A model generated the notes under the pieces. That model searched no databases. It saw only the letters and a list, made by a program, of their open reading frames with translations, and was not told where the DNA came from. Shown here in pieces: positions 1 to 8,670 of a DNA stretch of 64,000 bases. The translations under genes and the position numbers were made by a program. Each line of letters starts with the position of its first letter. Positions within the stretch are counted from its first letter, which is position 1. Source of the DNA: Halostella litorea (GTDB lineage: Archaea > Halobacteriota > Halobacteria > Halobacteriales > Natronoarchaeaceae); NCBI RefSeq assembly GCF_004785955.1, contig NZ_SJER01000001.1, positions 1 through 64,000 on the forward strand. The letters run 5' to 3'.

Positions 1-354
1 CCGACCCCCGACGCGGCCGAGGACGCCGTCCCCGACCCGATAGCCGAAGCGGAGCGCCGGCGCGCCGCGGAGAACGACGACGGGGCGCGCGACGAGTCGC
101 CGCCGACGGCCGGCGACGGCGACCCCGACGCCGCGGCCGCGTCGGGCGGTGACGACCGAGGGTCCCCGGCGGACGCGGACGAGTCGGGTGCGCCGGGGAC
201 CGACCGCGCGACCGTCCGCATCACGCAGGACGTGGGGGAGATCCTCGGCGTCGACGAGCGGGAGTACGAACTGACCGCCGAGGACGTGGTGACGCTCCCC
301 GAGCAGAACGCCGGCCCGCTGATCCAGCGGGACGCCGCCGAGCGCCTCGACTGA
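1..354 (+). CDS. GINS complex subunit (Gins51-like), C-terminal part
   Basis: The open frame runs in from the window edge and ends at a TGA at 352-354, so only the last 117 codons are visible. The first 70 or so residues are a low-complexity Ala/Asp/Glu-rich linker. The last 45 residues form a compact segment (TVRITQDVGEILGVDEREY, then an acidic stretch ending in a leucine-aspartate) that I recognise from the small C-terminal B domain of haloarchaeal GINS proteins. GINS joins MCM and a Cdc45/RecJ-like protein in the replicative helicase. The identification rests on this short tail only; the N-terminal helical domain lies outside the window. Confidence 0.6.
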   Translation, partial: PTPDAAEDAVPDPIAEAERRRAAENDDGARDESPPTAGDGDPDAAAASGGDDRGSPADADESGAPGTDRATVRITQDVGEILGVDEREYELTAEDVVTLPEQNAGPLIQRDAAERLD

Positions 355-393
355 AAGCGGAACCCTTTGGACCCGCGAGCGCCGACTGCGGCT

Positions 394-852
394 ATGCTCG
401 ACGTCGGTGACTCCGCCCCCGAGTTCGAACTGCCCGACCAGAACGGCGACACCGTCTCCCTCTCGGAGTTCCGCGGGCAGCGCGTCGTCCTGTACTTCTA
501 CCCCCGGGCGAACACCGAGGGCTGTACGACGGAGGCCTGTGGCTTCCGCGACAACTGGGCCGCCTACGAGGACCGCGACGTGGCCGTCCTCGGCGTCAGC
601 GACGACGAGGTGGCCGATCTGAAGGCGTTCGAGGAGGACCACGACCTGCCCCACACGCTGCTCTCCGACGAGTACGGCGAGGTGGCGACGCTGTACGACT
701 CCTACGGCGAGAAGCAGATGTTCGGCAACACGTTCGACGGCGTGTTCCGGAACACGTACGTCATCGACGAGGACGGGACCGTCGCGTTCGCCTACGAGGG
801 CGTCTCCCCCGACGGCCACGCCGAGGAGATCCTGTCGGACCTAGATGGCTAA
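394..852 (+). CDS. bcp: peroxiredoxin, thioredoxin-dependent thiol peroxidase (BCP type)
   Basis: The 152-residue protein has the AhpC/TSA thioredoxin-like fold. It reduces hydroperoxides in the cytoplasm using thioredoxin-type donors. The active-site block reads YFYPRANTEGCTTEACGF, giving a peroxidatic Cys44 and a resolving Cys49 five residues later, as in bacterioferritin comigratory protein (atypical 2-Cys). A TTG 27 nt upstream is also open, but the ATG at 394 gives the usual family start (MLDVGDSAPEF). It follows the GINS gene by 39 bp and may share its transcript. Confidence 0.9.
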   Translation: MLDVGDSAPEFELPDQNGDTVSLSEFRGQRVVLYFYPRANTEGCTTEACGFRDNWAAYEDRDVAVLGVSDDEVADLKAFEEDHDLPHTLLSDEYGEVATLYDSYGEKQMFGNTFDGVFRNTYVIDEDGTVAFAYEGVSPDGHAEEILSDLDG

Positions 853-907
853 AGTCGTCGTTTGAGGCTTCCCGGGGTTTTTGTCCGGACCGCGTCACGT
901 TGCCCCC

Positions 908-2392
908 ATGCCCACGAGACGATCCGCAGTTCCGTTCGCGGCAGCCCTGGCGCTGCTCCTGACGGTCGGACTGGTCGCGCCGGCCGCCGCCGGCGGGGAC
1001 GTACGCACAGGGTCGGACGCAGTCCACGACGGCGCGTCCTGCGCCGCGGCGACGCCGCCGAACACGACGGTGGCCGTGATGGCCGCGCCGCCGTCGGTCG
1101 CCGGAGAGAACTGGTCCGCGAGCGAGATACAGGGCGCGTACCAATGCGACGAGCAGGTTCGGGGCGCGAAGACGGTCGCGATGGGCGATACGATGGTCGT
1201 CCGCCTGCGAGCGCCCGGGCTTGCGGACGCGGTGGCGAACGCCGACGGCGAAACCACCACCGAGCGCTTCCGCGCGCTGGTCGCGTCCGACCGGGCGAAC
1301 CTGACGGGGCCGCAGTTGGACGATACGGTCACCCCGGAGCGGGCCCCGATGGACCTCGAACTGCTGAACGGCACGCGCGTCCTGCACGCGCACGGCGACA
1401 CGTTCTACGTGGTCGCCGACACGGAGAACCTTGTAGCGACGGTCGCGGGCAGGGACGGCGAGACGGTCTTCAGGGAGGTGTACCCGCGACAGGGGTATCG
1501 CATCGGCCTCGAACTCGACGGCCACGCGGCGAACGACACCGTCCGCTTCGACCGCCCCGAGGTCGCGTTCGCTGACATGAACGCCGAGGGGCGGCTCTAC
1601 CGCGCCGCCGAACCCGGACAGACCTTCGCTGGGACGACCACGCTGGCGGCCGGACAGGAGATCGAACTGGAGTTCAGGGACGCCGACACCGGTGCCCTCC
1701 TGTTTGTCGCCCGCGGCGAGACGACGCTGAACCGCTCCGACGACCGCCGGTTCGGGGCCACCCTGGACCTCACGCCGGTGGAGGCGAGGGCCAACCTGAG
1801 CGTCACCGTCCGGAGCGAGGACGGGCGCGTGCTGGCGGAGGACGTTCCCGTCCGCGTTCGTAACGCGACCGCTTCCGTCGCCGCCGAAACCGCCGATCCG
1901 GACGGCGAATACGGCTCGGTCGACGCGACCGGGAGCCTCTCCCGCGGCGGCTTCCTCGTGCTCCACGAGGGCGGTCCCGACGGCCCCGTGCTCGACAGCG
2001 CCGGGTTCCTCGCAGGCGGGGTAGTCGAGGAACGGCTCCACTTCGAGGTCCCGGACGGATCGACCGACCTGACGGTCGTCGCGTACCACGATACCGACGG
2101 CGACGGGGCGTTCGACCCCGACGTGGACCGCGCATACGACGGCGCGAACGCCACCGCGACGGTCGCGGTCGAGTCGAACGGCGGGACGCCGACCACGACT
2201 ACGACGACTACGACCACGACCACCACGACGACCGACGGCGGAACGACCGCGCCCGGCAACGGGACGACCGACGGGGACCCTGCCACGTCGACGACCGAGG
2301 AGAGCGCCGGCGGCGGTCTCCCCGGCTTCGGCGTCCCGGCGGCGCTCGTCGCGCTGCTCTCGGGACTCGCCGCTATCGGGCTACGACGCTAA
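908..2392 (+). CDS. PGF-CTERM-anchored surface glycoprotein-like protein (BGTF type)
   Basis: The product of 494 residues is exported. Residues 1-30 form a signal peptide (MPTRRSAVPF, then a hydrophobic run to an Ala-rich cleavage zone). The body consists of beta-rich repeats with several N-X-S/T sequons. It ends in a Thr-rich linker with long runs of threonine, then GLPGFGVPAALVALL, a hydrophobic helix and Arg-Arg. That tail is the PGF-CTERM signal which archaeosortase ArtA processes for lipid anchoring in haloarchaea. The body resembles BGTF-domain surface proteins. An Asp-rich DTDGDG segment just before the linker could bind calcium. The ligand and exact role are unknown. Confidence 0.7.
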   Translation: MPTRRSAVPFAAALALLLTVGLVAPAAAGGDVRTGSDAVHDGASCAAATPPNTTVAVMAAPPSVAGENWSASEIQGAYQCDEQVRGAKTVAMGDTMVVRLRAPGLADAVANADGETTTERFRALVASDRANLTGPQLDDTVTPERAPMDLELLNGTRVLHAHGDTFYVVADTENLVATVAGRDGETVFREVYPRQGYRIGLELDGHAANDTVRFDRPEVAFADMNAEGRLYRAAEPGQTFAGTTTLAAGQEIELEFRDADTGALLFVARGETTLNRSDDRRFGATLDLTPVEARANLSVTVRSEDGRVLAEDVPVRVRNATASVAAETADPDGEYGSVDATGSLSRGGFLVLHEGGPDGPVLDSAGFLAGGVVEERLHFEVPDGSTDLTVVAYHDTDGDGAFDPDVDRAYDGANATATVAVESNGGTPTTTTTTTTTTTTTTDGGTTAPGNGTTDGDPATSTTEESAGGGLPGFGVPAALVALLSGLAAIGLRR

Positions 2393-2396
2393 AAAA
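2391..2396 (-). terminator. U6 tract downstream of cdc48
   Basis: Read on the minus strand, six T residues follow the cdc48 stop codon by about 15 nt. Archaeal RNA polymerase terminates at short U-tracts, so this is a plausible end of the hsp20-cdc48 transcript. It also overlaps the stop codon of the convergent surface-protein gene. Confidence 0.4.
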
Positions 2397-2411
2397 CGGT
2401 GACGGGTCGGC

Positions 2412-4679
2412 CTACTGGAACGTCCTGCCGACGGGCTCCTCGCCATCGACGTCGGTGGTGTCGAACTGCTCCTCTATCTCCTCGTACTGCTCGCGGACCT
2501 CCTCGGTGACGCTGGGGACGACCTCGTCCAGCGCCGACTCGAAGTGCTCGCGGCGGACGCGGACGTTCCCGACGCTCTCGCCGATCTCCGAGGGGTCGAC
2601 GGAGTTGATGAACTCGCGGCTGGCCGCCATCGAGGCCTCGCGGACGAGCGCCTCGATGTCGGCGCCGACGTAGCCCTCCGTCTCGGCGGCGAGCCACTCC
2701 AGGTCCACGTCGTCGGCCACGGGCTTGTTCCGCGTGTGGACGTCGAGGATGGCGCGGCGCGCCTCCTCGTCGGGGACGGGCACGTGGACGTGCCGGTCCA
2801 GGCGGCCCGGGCGCAGCAGGGCGTTGTCGATGAGGTCCGGGCGGTTCGTGGTCGCGATGACGACCACGTCCTCCAGTTCCTCCAGCCCGTCGAGTTCGGT
2901 CAGCAACTGCGAGACGACGCGCTCGCTGACCTCGCTGCCGCCGCCGGTGCCGCGGCCGCGCTCGCCCGCGATGGAGTCGATCTCGTCGAAGAACACCACG
3001 GTCGGGGCGTTCTCGCGGGCCTTGCTGAACACCTCGCGGACGCCCTTCTCGGACTCGCCGACGAACTTGTTGAGCAGCTCCGGCCCCTTGATGGAGATGA
3101 AGTTGCTCTGGGACTCGTTGGCGACGGCCTTGGCCATCAGCGTCTTCCCGGTGCCGGGCGGGCCGTACATCAACACGCCCTTCGCGGCCTGCATGTCCAT
3201 CTGGTCGAACACCTCGGGGTAGTCGAGCGGCCACTGGACGGTCTCCCGGAGGCGTTCCTTGGTGTCCTCGAGGCCGCCGACGTCGTTCCAGGTGACGTCC
3301 GGCACCTCGACGAACACCTCGCGGAGCGCGGAGGGGTCGATCCCCTTCAGCGCCTCCTTGAGGTCCTTCTCGGTGACCTGCAGCCTGTCGAGCACGTCCG
3401 CGTCGATCTCCTCGGATTCGAGGTCGAGTTCGGGGCGGATGCGCCGGAGCGCGTTCATCGCGCCCTCCTTCGTCAGGCTCTCCAGGTCCGCGCCGACGAA
3501 GCCGTGGGTGTTCTCCGCGTAGCGGTCGAGGTCGATCCCGTCGGCGAGGGGCATCCCGCGGGTGTGGACCTGCAGGATCTCCTTGCGGCCCTCCTTGTCG
3601 GGGACGCCGATCTCGATCTCGCGGTCGAAGCGGCCGCCGCGCCGGAGCGCGGGGTCGATGGCGTCGACGCGGTTGGTCGCGCCGATGACGATGATCTCGC
3701 CGCGCTCGTCCAGCCCGTCCATCAGGCTGAGCAGCTGGGCCACGACGCGGCGTTCGACGTCGCCGCCGGCCTCCTCGCGCTTGGGGGCGATGGAGTCCAG
3801 CTCGTCGATGAACACGATCGCGGGGGCGTTCTCCTCGGCCTCCTCGAACACCTCGCGGAGCTGCTCCTCGCTCTCGCCGTAGTACTTCGACATGATCTCC
3901 GGGCCGGAGATGGTGTCGAAGTGGGCGTCGATCTCGTTGGCGACGGCCTTGGCCATCAGCGTCTTCCCTGTGCCGGGCGGACCGTGCAGGAGGACGCCCT
4001 TCGGCGGCTCGATGCCGAGTTGCTGGAACAGCTCGGGGTGGCGCATCGGCAACTCGATCATCTCGCGGACCTGTTCGAGCTCGTCGTCCAGGCCGCCGAT
4101 GTCCTCGTACGTGACGTTCGGGGTGTCGCCGCCGCTCGCGCCCTCGCCGGCCGCGCCGGTGATCTGCTCTGCGGGCTTCTCGCTGATCTGGATCTCGGTG
4201 GAGTCGGTGATGACGACCGTGCCGCTCGGGTCGGTCGAAGCGATCTTCAGCGGGACGGACTGCCCGCTGCTCGACATCGGGCCGAAGGAGAGCGGGAAGG
4301 GGACGGTCTGGCCCTCCGTGACGGCCTGGCCCGAGAGCTTGTCGCGCACGAGCGGGCCGATGTTCCCGCGGATGCGGAGGTTCTGGGGCAAGGCGACCGT
4401 GACGCTGGTCGCCGGGTTCACGTCGGCCGTTTCGACCTCGACGCTGTCGTCGATGCCGACGTTGGCCTCCTGTCGGAGGCGGCCGTCGATGCGGATGATG
4501 CCGCGGCCCTCGTCCTCGGGGTAGCCGGGCCAGACACGCGCGACGGCGCGGTCCTCGCCCTCGCCGATGAGGATGTAGTCGCCGTTCTCCAGGTCCAGTT
4601 CCCCCATCGTGGCGCGGTCTATCGCCGCCAGCCCGCGACCCGCGTCCTTCTGCTTGAGTGGTTTTACGGTGAGCTTCAT
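2412..4679 (-). CDS. cdc48: AAA+ ATPase Cdc48/VCP (p97 homologue)
   Basis: This 755-residue protein is the archaeal Cdc48 unfoldase, which extracts and unfolds proteins, often for the proteasome. Residues 1-185 form the double-psi barrel N-domain. Two AAA modules follow. D1 has Walker A GPPGTGKT at 233-240 and Walker [10 protein letters not shown] near 290. D2 has GPPGTGKT at 506-513 and VVFFDEIDS about 60 residues later. The arginine-finger and sensor regions are intact. Its ATG overlaps the TGA of the upstream Hsp20-like gene (ATGA), so the two are translationally coupled. A palindromic operator at 4935-4951 probably controls both. Length is typical of the family. Confidence 0.95.
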   Translation of the reverse strand: MKLTVKPLKQKDAGRGLAAIDRATMGELDLENGDYILIGEGEDRAVARVWPGYPEDEGRGIIRIDGRLRQEANVGIDDSVEVETADVNPATSVTVALPQNLRIRGNIGPLVRDKLSGQAVTEGQTVPFPLSFGPMSSSGQSVPLKIASTDPSGTVVITDSTEIQISEKPAEQITGAAGEGASGGDTPNVTYEDIGGLDDELEQVREMIELPMRHPELFQQLGIEPPKGVLLHGPPGTGKTLMAKAVANEIDAHFDTISGPEIMSKYYGESEEQLREVFEEAEENAPAIVFIDELDSIAPKREEAGGDVERRVVAQLLSLMDGLDERGEIIVIGATNRVDAIDPALRRGGRFDREIEIGVPDKEGRKEILQVHTRGMPLADGIDLDRYAENTHGFVGADLESLTKEGAMNALRRIRPELDLESEEIDADVLDRLQVTEKDLKEALKGIDPSALREVFVEVPDVTWNDVGGLEDTKERLRETVQWPLDYPEVFDQMDMQAAKGVLMYGPPGTGKTLMAKAVANESQSNFISIKGPELLNKFVGESEKGVREVFSKARENAPTVVFFDEIDSIAGERGRGTGGGSEVSERVVSQLLTELDGLEELEDVVVIATTNRPDLIDNALLRPGRLDRHVHVPVPDEEARRAILDVHTRNKPVADDVDLEWLAAETEGYVGADIEALVREASMAASREFINSVDPSEIGESVGNVRVRREHFESALDEVVPSVTEEVREQYEEIEEQFDTTDVDGEEPVGRTFQ

Positions 4680-4930
4680 GCTTCCTCCTCCAGTTCGATA
4701 GTGAGAACGCCGTTTTTCATAAACACTTGCGCGTCCTCGCCGGGCAGGTCGATCTCGATCTGTTCGGCCGTCTCGTCGCTACCGGTCACGACGATCGCGG
4801 TGTCGGCCAGCACGTCGACGTCGGCGTCCGACGCCGCCGGGCCGAGGTCGGCCGCGATCACGACGCCGTCGTCGTAGCGGTACTCGCGGACGACCCGTTC
4901 GTCGCCGTCGGCCAGTTGGGATACGTTCAT
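4676..4930 (-). CDS. Hsp20/alpha-crystallin-like small protein (DUF7127 type)
   Basis: The 84-residue acidic protein ends with [27 protein letters not shown] split over its last 30 residues, which matches the end of an alpha-crystallin domain (a G-V-L-x-I/V-x-L core strand). It is shorter than classical Hsp20 and lacks the N-terminal arm. I chose the ATG at 4930. The TATA box at 4961-4968 puts the start site near 4938, so the upstream ATG at 4954 would not be on the mRNA. It is the first gene of a coupled pair with cdc48, the same partnership as hsp20-cdc48 in Archaeoglobus. A role in protein quality control is inferred. Confidence 0.7.
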   Translation of the reverse strand: MNVSQLADGDERVVREYRYDDGVVIAADLGPAASDADVDVLADTAIVVTGSDETAEQIEIDLPGEDAQVFMKNGVLTIELEEEA

Positions 4931-4934
4931 TGTA

Positions 4935-4951
4935 ACTAACTCAAAGTTAGT
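4935..4951. promoter_or_regulatory. Palindromic operator, HSR1-like heat-shock motif
   Basis: ACTAACT-CAA-AGTTAGT is a perfect 7-bp inverted repeat with a 3-nt centre. Read as a core it is CTAAC-N5-GTTAG. It lies between the TATA box and the start codon of the hsp20-like gene, across the predicted transcription start, where a bound repressor would block initiation. The same core motif and gene pair are known from the HSR1 regulon of Archaeoglobus fulgidus (recalled from the literature, not searched here). Confidence 0.65.
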
Positions 4952-4960
4952 CATACTACT

Positions 4961-4968
4961 ATATAAAC
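4961..4968 (-). promoter_or_regulatory. TATA box of the hsp20-cdc48 operon
   Basis: TTTATATA on the minus strand sits about 34 nt before the ATG at 4930. This predicts initiation near 4938 and a leader of only a few nucleotides. Confidence 0.65.
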
Positions 4969-5087
4969 CTTTCTTCGAATTCCCCCCGATACGGCGGGGA
5001 TACGGAGGTTCGACTGAATTGCGGTTCACACGGACGTAGTCGCGGATTCGAATTGAACTTTATGGTCGCCCCGGTCGAACGACCGGT

Positions 5088-5864
5088 ATGGAGACAGTCA
5101 CCCACCGGGGGCGGGCGACCGCCTACCGCCGCTCGGACAGGGGCGGCGACGGCACGCCGCTCCTGTGTGTCCACGGGAGCGGCGGGGAAAGCGGCGTGTG
5201 GAAGTCCCAGTTCCGGCTGGCCGACGACCGGCCGGTCGCCGCCCTGGACCTGAGCGGGCACGGCGAGTCCGACGACGTCGACGCCGAGGCGGGGTACGGC
5301 GCGCTCTCCGCGTACGCGGACGACGTGATCGCCGTCGCCGAGGAGACGGACGCGGGCGTCCTCGTCGGCAACTCCCTGGGCGGCGGGGTCGTGATGCACG
5401 CCGTGCTCAACCGCGGCGTCGACCCGGACGCAGTGGTGCTCGCCGGTACCGGCGCGCGCCTCGCCGTCAACGAGGACCTGCTCGACTGGCTGGCGACCGA
5501 CTTCGAGCGCGCGGTGGAGTTCCTCCACGGCCCCGGCCGCCTGTTCGACGACCCCGACGACGCGCTCGTCGAACTGTCGGCGGCGGCGATGCGCGACTGC
5601 GGGCGGGCGGTCACCGAGCGCGACTTCCGCACCTGCCACGCGTTCGACGAGCGGGACCGGGTGAGCGACATCGACGTGCCTACCCTCGCCGTCGTCGGCG
5701 AGAACGACCGCCTCACGCCGCCGTGGTTCCACGAGTTCCTCACCGACGAGATCCCCGACGCGGCGCTGGCGGTCGTGGAGGACGCCGCGCACCTGGCGAT
5801 GCTGGAACGGCCCAAGGCGTTCAACGCCGCCCTGGAGAACTTCCTCGACGGGCTGGACGGGTAG
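5088..5864 (+). CDS. alpha/beta-fold hydrolase
   Basis: This is a 258-residue hydrolase. The oxyanion segment LLCVHGSGG is at 25-33. The nucleophile elbow GNSLGG gives Ser96. A late acid lies in VVGENDRLTP, and the catalytic His falls in the AAHLAMLERP segment near the C-terminus. All three catalytic elements are therefore present. The fold covers esterases, dehalogenases and C-C hydrolases, and nothing here fixes the substrate. The gene stands alone with its own AT-rich upstream region (CTTTATGG near 5058) and converges on panB. Confidence 0.85.
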   Translation: METVTHRGRATAYRRSDRGGDGTPLLCVHGSGGESGVWKSQFRLADDRPVAALDLSGHGESDDVDAEAGYGALSAYADDVIAVAEETDAGVLVGNSLGGGVVMHAVLNRGVDPDAVVLAGTGARLAVNEDLLDWLATDFERAVEFLHGPGRLFDDPDDALVELSAAAMRDCGRAVTERDFRTCHAFDERDRVSDIDVPTLAVVGENDRLTPPWFHEFLTDEIPDAALAVVEDAAHLAMLERPKAFNAALENFLDGLDG

Positions 5865-5876
5865 CTCGCCGGCCGC

Positions 5877-6686
5877 TCAGTAGAACTCGTCGTACTCGGC
5901 CTCGTGGCCGCCGTCGTCCCCGGGATAGTCGCCGGACTCGACCGCGTCGACGTAGTCGTCCAGCGCCCCCTCCATCTCGCCCCGGACGTCGCCGAACCGC
6001 TCGGCGAAGGGCGGCGACCAGTCGCTCAGGCCGACGACGTCGTTGAACACGAGCACCTGGCCGTCGGTGTCGGGGCCGGCCCCGATCCCGATGGTCGGGA
6101 CGTCGAGCGCCTCGGTGACGGCCGCCGCGAGGTTCGACGGGACGTGTTCCAGCACGAGCGAGAACGCGCCGGCGGCCTCGTGGCGCTCCGCCAGTTCCAG
6201 TATCTCCGCGGCCGCCTCGTCGTCCGTCCCCTGCCGGGTGTGGCCGCCGAGCTGGTTGACGCGCTGGGGGGTCAGCCCGAGGTGGGCCTGCACGGGGATG
6301 CCGAGGTTCACCAGATGCTCGGTCAGTTCGACGGTGTGGGGCCCGCACTCCAGTTTCACCGCGTCCGCGCCCTCCTCCTTGATCAGCCGGCCGGCGTTCT
6401 CGACGCTCTTCTCGCGGCTCGCGCCGACCGAGAGGAACGGCATGTCCGCGACCACGAGCGCCTCGTCGGTGCCCCGCACCACGGCCCCGGTGCGGCTGGC
6501 CATCTCGTCCATCGTGACGGGGACCGTCGAGTCGTACCCGAGCGAGACGTTGCCGACGCTGTCGCCGACGAGGATCACGTCGACGCCGGCCGCCTCGACG
6601 AGCGACGCCGTCGGCGCGTCGTACGCCGTCAGCATCGTGATCGGCTCCGACCCGGCCATCGCCCGAACGTCGGGAACGGTAGGCAT
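5877..6686 (-). CDS. panB: 3-methyl-2-oxobutanoate hydroxymethyltransferase
   Basis: PanB transfers a hydroxymethyl group from methylenetetrahydrofolate (or its archaeal analogue) to 2-oxoisovalerate, making ketopantoate for CoA. The 269-residue TIM-barrel protein shows the signature ILVGDSVGNVSLGYDST and the DAVKLECG and VQAHLGLTPQ blocks that build the metal and substrate site. The ATG at 6686 gives the family start MPTVPDVRAM. A GTG at 6710 is possible but adds a poorly conserved 8 residues. Its substrate is the valine precursor made by the ilv genes at 56-60 kb. Confidence 0.93.
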   Translation of the reverse strand: MPTVPDVRAMAGSEPITMLTAYDAPTASLVEAAGVDVILVGDSVGNVSLGYDSTVPVTMDEMASRTGAVVRGTDEALVVADMPFLSVGASREKSVENAGRLIKEEGADAVKLECGPHTVELTEHLVNLGIPVQAHLGLTPQRVNQLGGHTRQGTDDEAAAEILELAERHEAAGAFSLVLEHVPSNLAAAVTEALDVPTIGIGAGPDTDGQVLVFNDVVGLSDWSPPFAERFGDVRGEMEGALDDYVDAVESGDYPGDDGGHEAEYDEFY

Positions 6687-6829
6687 AGACGGAGGTTGAC
6701 GCTTCGGCACAAAAGGTCATCGTCTTTCGGAACGGTGCCGCTCGGCGGTCGGGAGCGCGGCGACCCGCGGGACGGCGATCCCCGGATCGGACGGACACCT
6801 TTTCGGTGCGCCGGCGCGACCGCCCCGAC

Positions 6830-7060
6830 ATGTACGGCATCCGCGAGATACTCGCCGTCGTCCTCTCGGTCGGCCTCGGGCTCTTCCTGGTCGCCTTCCC
6901 CGGCGCGTTCGTCCGGATCCAGCTGGTCGGGCGCGGACCGCACGACCGCGGCCAGTACGGCGAGGACTGGGAACCGCCCCGGAAGTACACCCTCCCCGTC
7001 CGCCTGCTGGGGCTGGCGGCGGTCGGCGTCGGCCTGTTCATCGCCGCGCAGCCGCTGTGA
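6830..7060 (+). CDS. small two-helix membrane protein
   Basis: The predicted protein of 76 residues has two hydrophobic segments, roughly residues 5-25 (ILAVVLSVGLGLFLVAFPGA) and 57-74 (LLGLAAVGVGLFIAAQPL). A charged loop containing GRGPHDRGQYGEDWEPP joins them. I do not recognise a named family. The loop composition and codon bias look like a genuine haloarchaeal gene. It is divergent from panB and is followed within 35 bp by another small membrane protein, which suggests a short operon. Confidence 0.6.
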   Translation: MYGIREILAVVLSVGLGLFLVAFPGAFVRIQLVGRGPHDRGQYGEDWEPPRKYTLPVRLLGLAAVGVGLFIAAQPL

Positions 7061-7092
7061 CCCGCCGGTCGCCCCGAACCGTCACGCATTAG

Positions 7093-7362
7093 ATGCGACC
7101 GGGCGAAGTTCCGGCCGTGCCAGAGCGCGTCGACACGGCCGACCCGGGCGAGGGCGTCGACACCACCCGGGTCATGCAGCTCACCTTCCTCACGACGCTG
7201 GCCGTCGGCGTCCCGCTGGTCGTCGCGCTGTCGCTTTTCGTCACCCTGCCGACGTGGCGCGCCCGCGCCGAGTTCGCGGTTCGGGTCGGCGCGCTGATCT
7301 GGCTGGTGACCGGCATCGGGTTCTACGTGCGCGAGCGGCGGGAGATCGGGGGGCCTAACTGA
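7093..7362 (+). CDS. small membrane protein, DUF5822 type
   Basis: This is an 89-residue protein with two membrane helices (LTFLTTLAVGVPLVVALSLF and a segment around ALIWLVTGIGFYV) and a conserved-looking N-terminal ERVDTADPGEGVD. I associate it with the haloarchaeal DUF5822 family; no function is known. The ATG at 7093 is used here, but the GTG at 7117 (giving MPERVDTAD) may be the true start because that sequence opens the homologues I recall. Its stop overlaps the convergent HAD gene by 8 nt. Confidence 0.6.
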   Translation: MRPGEVPAVPERVDTADPGEGVDTTRVMQLTFLTTLAVGVPLVVALSLFVTLPTWRARAEFAVRVGALIWLVTGIGFYVRERREIGGPN

Positions 7363-7909
7363 CGTCGACGTAGGCGACGCCCGCCCGTTCGGCCGCCTCG
7401 CGGTCCCGCGGCGAGTCGCCCACGAACACCGCCCGCGACGGGTCGACGCCGAGCGAATCGACCGCGGCCAGCAGGGACTCCGGGGCGGGCTTCCACGTGT
7501 CGACGGTGTCCCGCCCGACGACGCGCTCGACGTGGTCGGTCAGGCCGTGGGCCGCCAGCGCGTCCGAACAGGCCGCCTCGCAGTTCAGCGAGCAGACCGC
7601 CGCCGGGCGGTCGAGCGCGGCGAGTTCGTCGGCCGCCGGGAGCCGCCGCGACGCCCGCGCCCCCTCGCGCTCGTGCTCGGCGATGGCGGCGTTGACGCGC
7701 TCGAACAGTCCCTCGTCGCGGGCCGCCCCGAGCAGTTCCCAGAGGCTCCGGCCGTCCGGGTCGACGCCGGCGCGCTCGTACACCGCCTCGACGTCGGCCG
7801 CGACCGCGCCCCAGTCGACCGGCAGGTCGACGAGCGTCCCGTCCAGGTCGTAGACGACGCCGTCGTACGCTTCGCGTGGCACGCCGGCGGCTACGGCCCG
7901 CGGGGTCAT
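7355..7909 (-). CDS. HAD-superfamily hydrolase (phosphatase-like)
   Basis: The protein of 184 residues begins with the HAD motif I YDLDGTLVD at residues 20-28 (nucleophile Asp21, acid Asp23). It continues with a helical cap, a Ser/Asn-containing motif II (VCSLNCEAA), a Lys in DTWKPAPE, and motif IV VFVGDSPRDREAA. It is therefore a complete phosphoglycolate-phosphatase-like or beta-phosphoglucomutase-like enzyme, with substrate unknown. The ATG at 7909 was chosen over an upstream frame extension because motif I lies 20 residues in, as is usual. Confidence 0.85.
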   Translation of the reverse strand: MTPRAVAAGVPREAYDGVVYDLDGTLVDLPVDWGAVAADVEAVYERAGVDPDGRSLWELLGAARDEGLFERVNAAIAEHEREGARASRRLPAADELAALDRPAAVCSLNCEAACSDALAAHGLTDHVERVVGRDTVDTWKPAPESLLAAVDSLGVDPSRAVFVGDSPRDREAAERAGVAYVDVS

Positions 7910-8127
7910 GGCCGTGTCGGTCTCCGTGGCCCGCCGGCGCGGCCGAACCGAACCCGTTTTGAGCGCGAGTGGACGAACGTCCACCATGGCGTCGCAACTC
8001 CGCTCCGGCGGCACCGTCGTCGACCGACGCACCAGCGGCCGCGAGCGGCGCTGTTGTCGGTCGGGGGCACGCCGGACCGCCGCGACGCGACGGGCCCGAC
8101 CGAGCGGCGTGGACCGCCGGGGTGACC

Positions 8128-8670
8128 ATGCTTGACGGCGTCCGCGAGGACGTGCGGGCCGCGCTCGACCGGGACCCGGCCGCCAAGAGCGCGCTGGAGG
8201 TCGCGCTCTGCTACCCGGGCCTGCACGCGGTCTGGTTCCACCGCGTCTCCCACGCGCTCTGGACCCGCGGCTTCCGGCTGACCGCGCGGCTCCTCTCGCA
8301 GTTTTCCCGCTTCCTCACGGGCGTGGAGATCCACCCCGGGGCCGACGTCGGCCGCCGCCTCTTCATCGACCACGGCGCGGGCGTCGTCGTCGGCGAGACG
8401 GCCGAGATCGGCGACGACGTGCACATGCACCACGGCTGTACGCTCGGGGGGAACGACGCCCGGCCCGTCAAGCGCCACCCGACGCTGGAGGACGGCGTCG
8501 TCCTCGGCGCGAACGCGACGCTGATCGGCGACATCACGGTCGGCGAGGACGCGGCGGTCGGGGCCGGCGCGGTGGTCGTCGACGACGTGGAGCCCGGGCA
8601 GACGGTCACCGGCGTACCGGCCGAACCCGTCGGCGGGAGCGGTGACGCCGACGATACGGCGGACAGCTAA
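8128..8670 (+). CDS. cysE: serine O-acetyltransferase
   Basis: CysE acetylates L-serine with acetyl-CoA, the committed step of cysteine synthesis. The 180-residue protein has the short helical N-terminus ([20 protein letters not shown]) and then a left-handed beta-helix of hexapeptide repeats. It includes [19 protein letters not shown] and the family block [10 protein letters not shown], and ends [11 protein letters not shown]-like before a short acidic tail. It is shorter than the enterobacterial enzyme, like the EpsC/archaeal forms. A 6-bp inverted repeat (GTGGAC, 4-nt loop, 7969-7984) lies in the 218-bp upstream gap. Confidence 0.9.
   Translation: MLDGVREDVRAALDRDPAAKSALEVALCYPGLHAVWFHRVSHALWTRGFRLTARLLSQFSRFLTGVEIHPGADVGRRLFIDHGAGVVVGETAEIGDDVHMHHGCTLGGNDARPVKRHPTLEDGVVLGANATLIGDITVGEDAAVGAGAVVVDDVEPGQTVTGVPAEPVGGSGDADDTADS

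Noticed and set aside
1597-2286. Minus-strand frame with a poly-valine run
   Set aside because: The run is the complement of the Thr-codon linker of the surface protein. No domain is seen.
2544-4877. 777-codon plus-strand open frame opposite cdc48
   Set aside because: It is a GC-rich antisense frame with Leu/Val/Asp/Arg-biased composition and no motifs. The minus-strand cdc48 has full AAA motifs.
7986-8127. Possible small ORF before cysE (ATG at 7986)
   Set aside because: The translation is Arg/Ser-rich without structure, and the frame has no conserved look. The cysE start at 8128 explains the region as leader.
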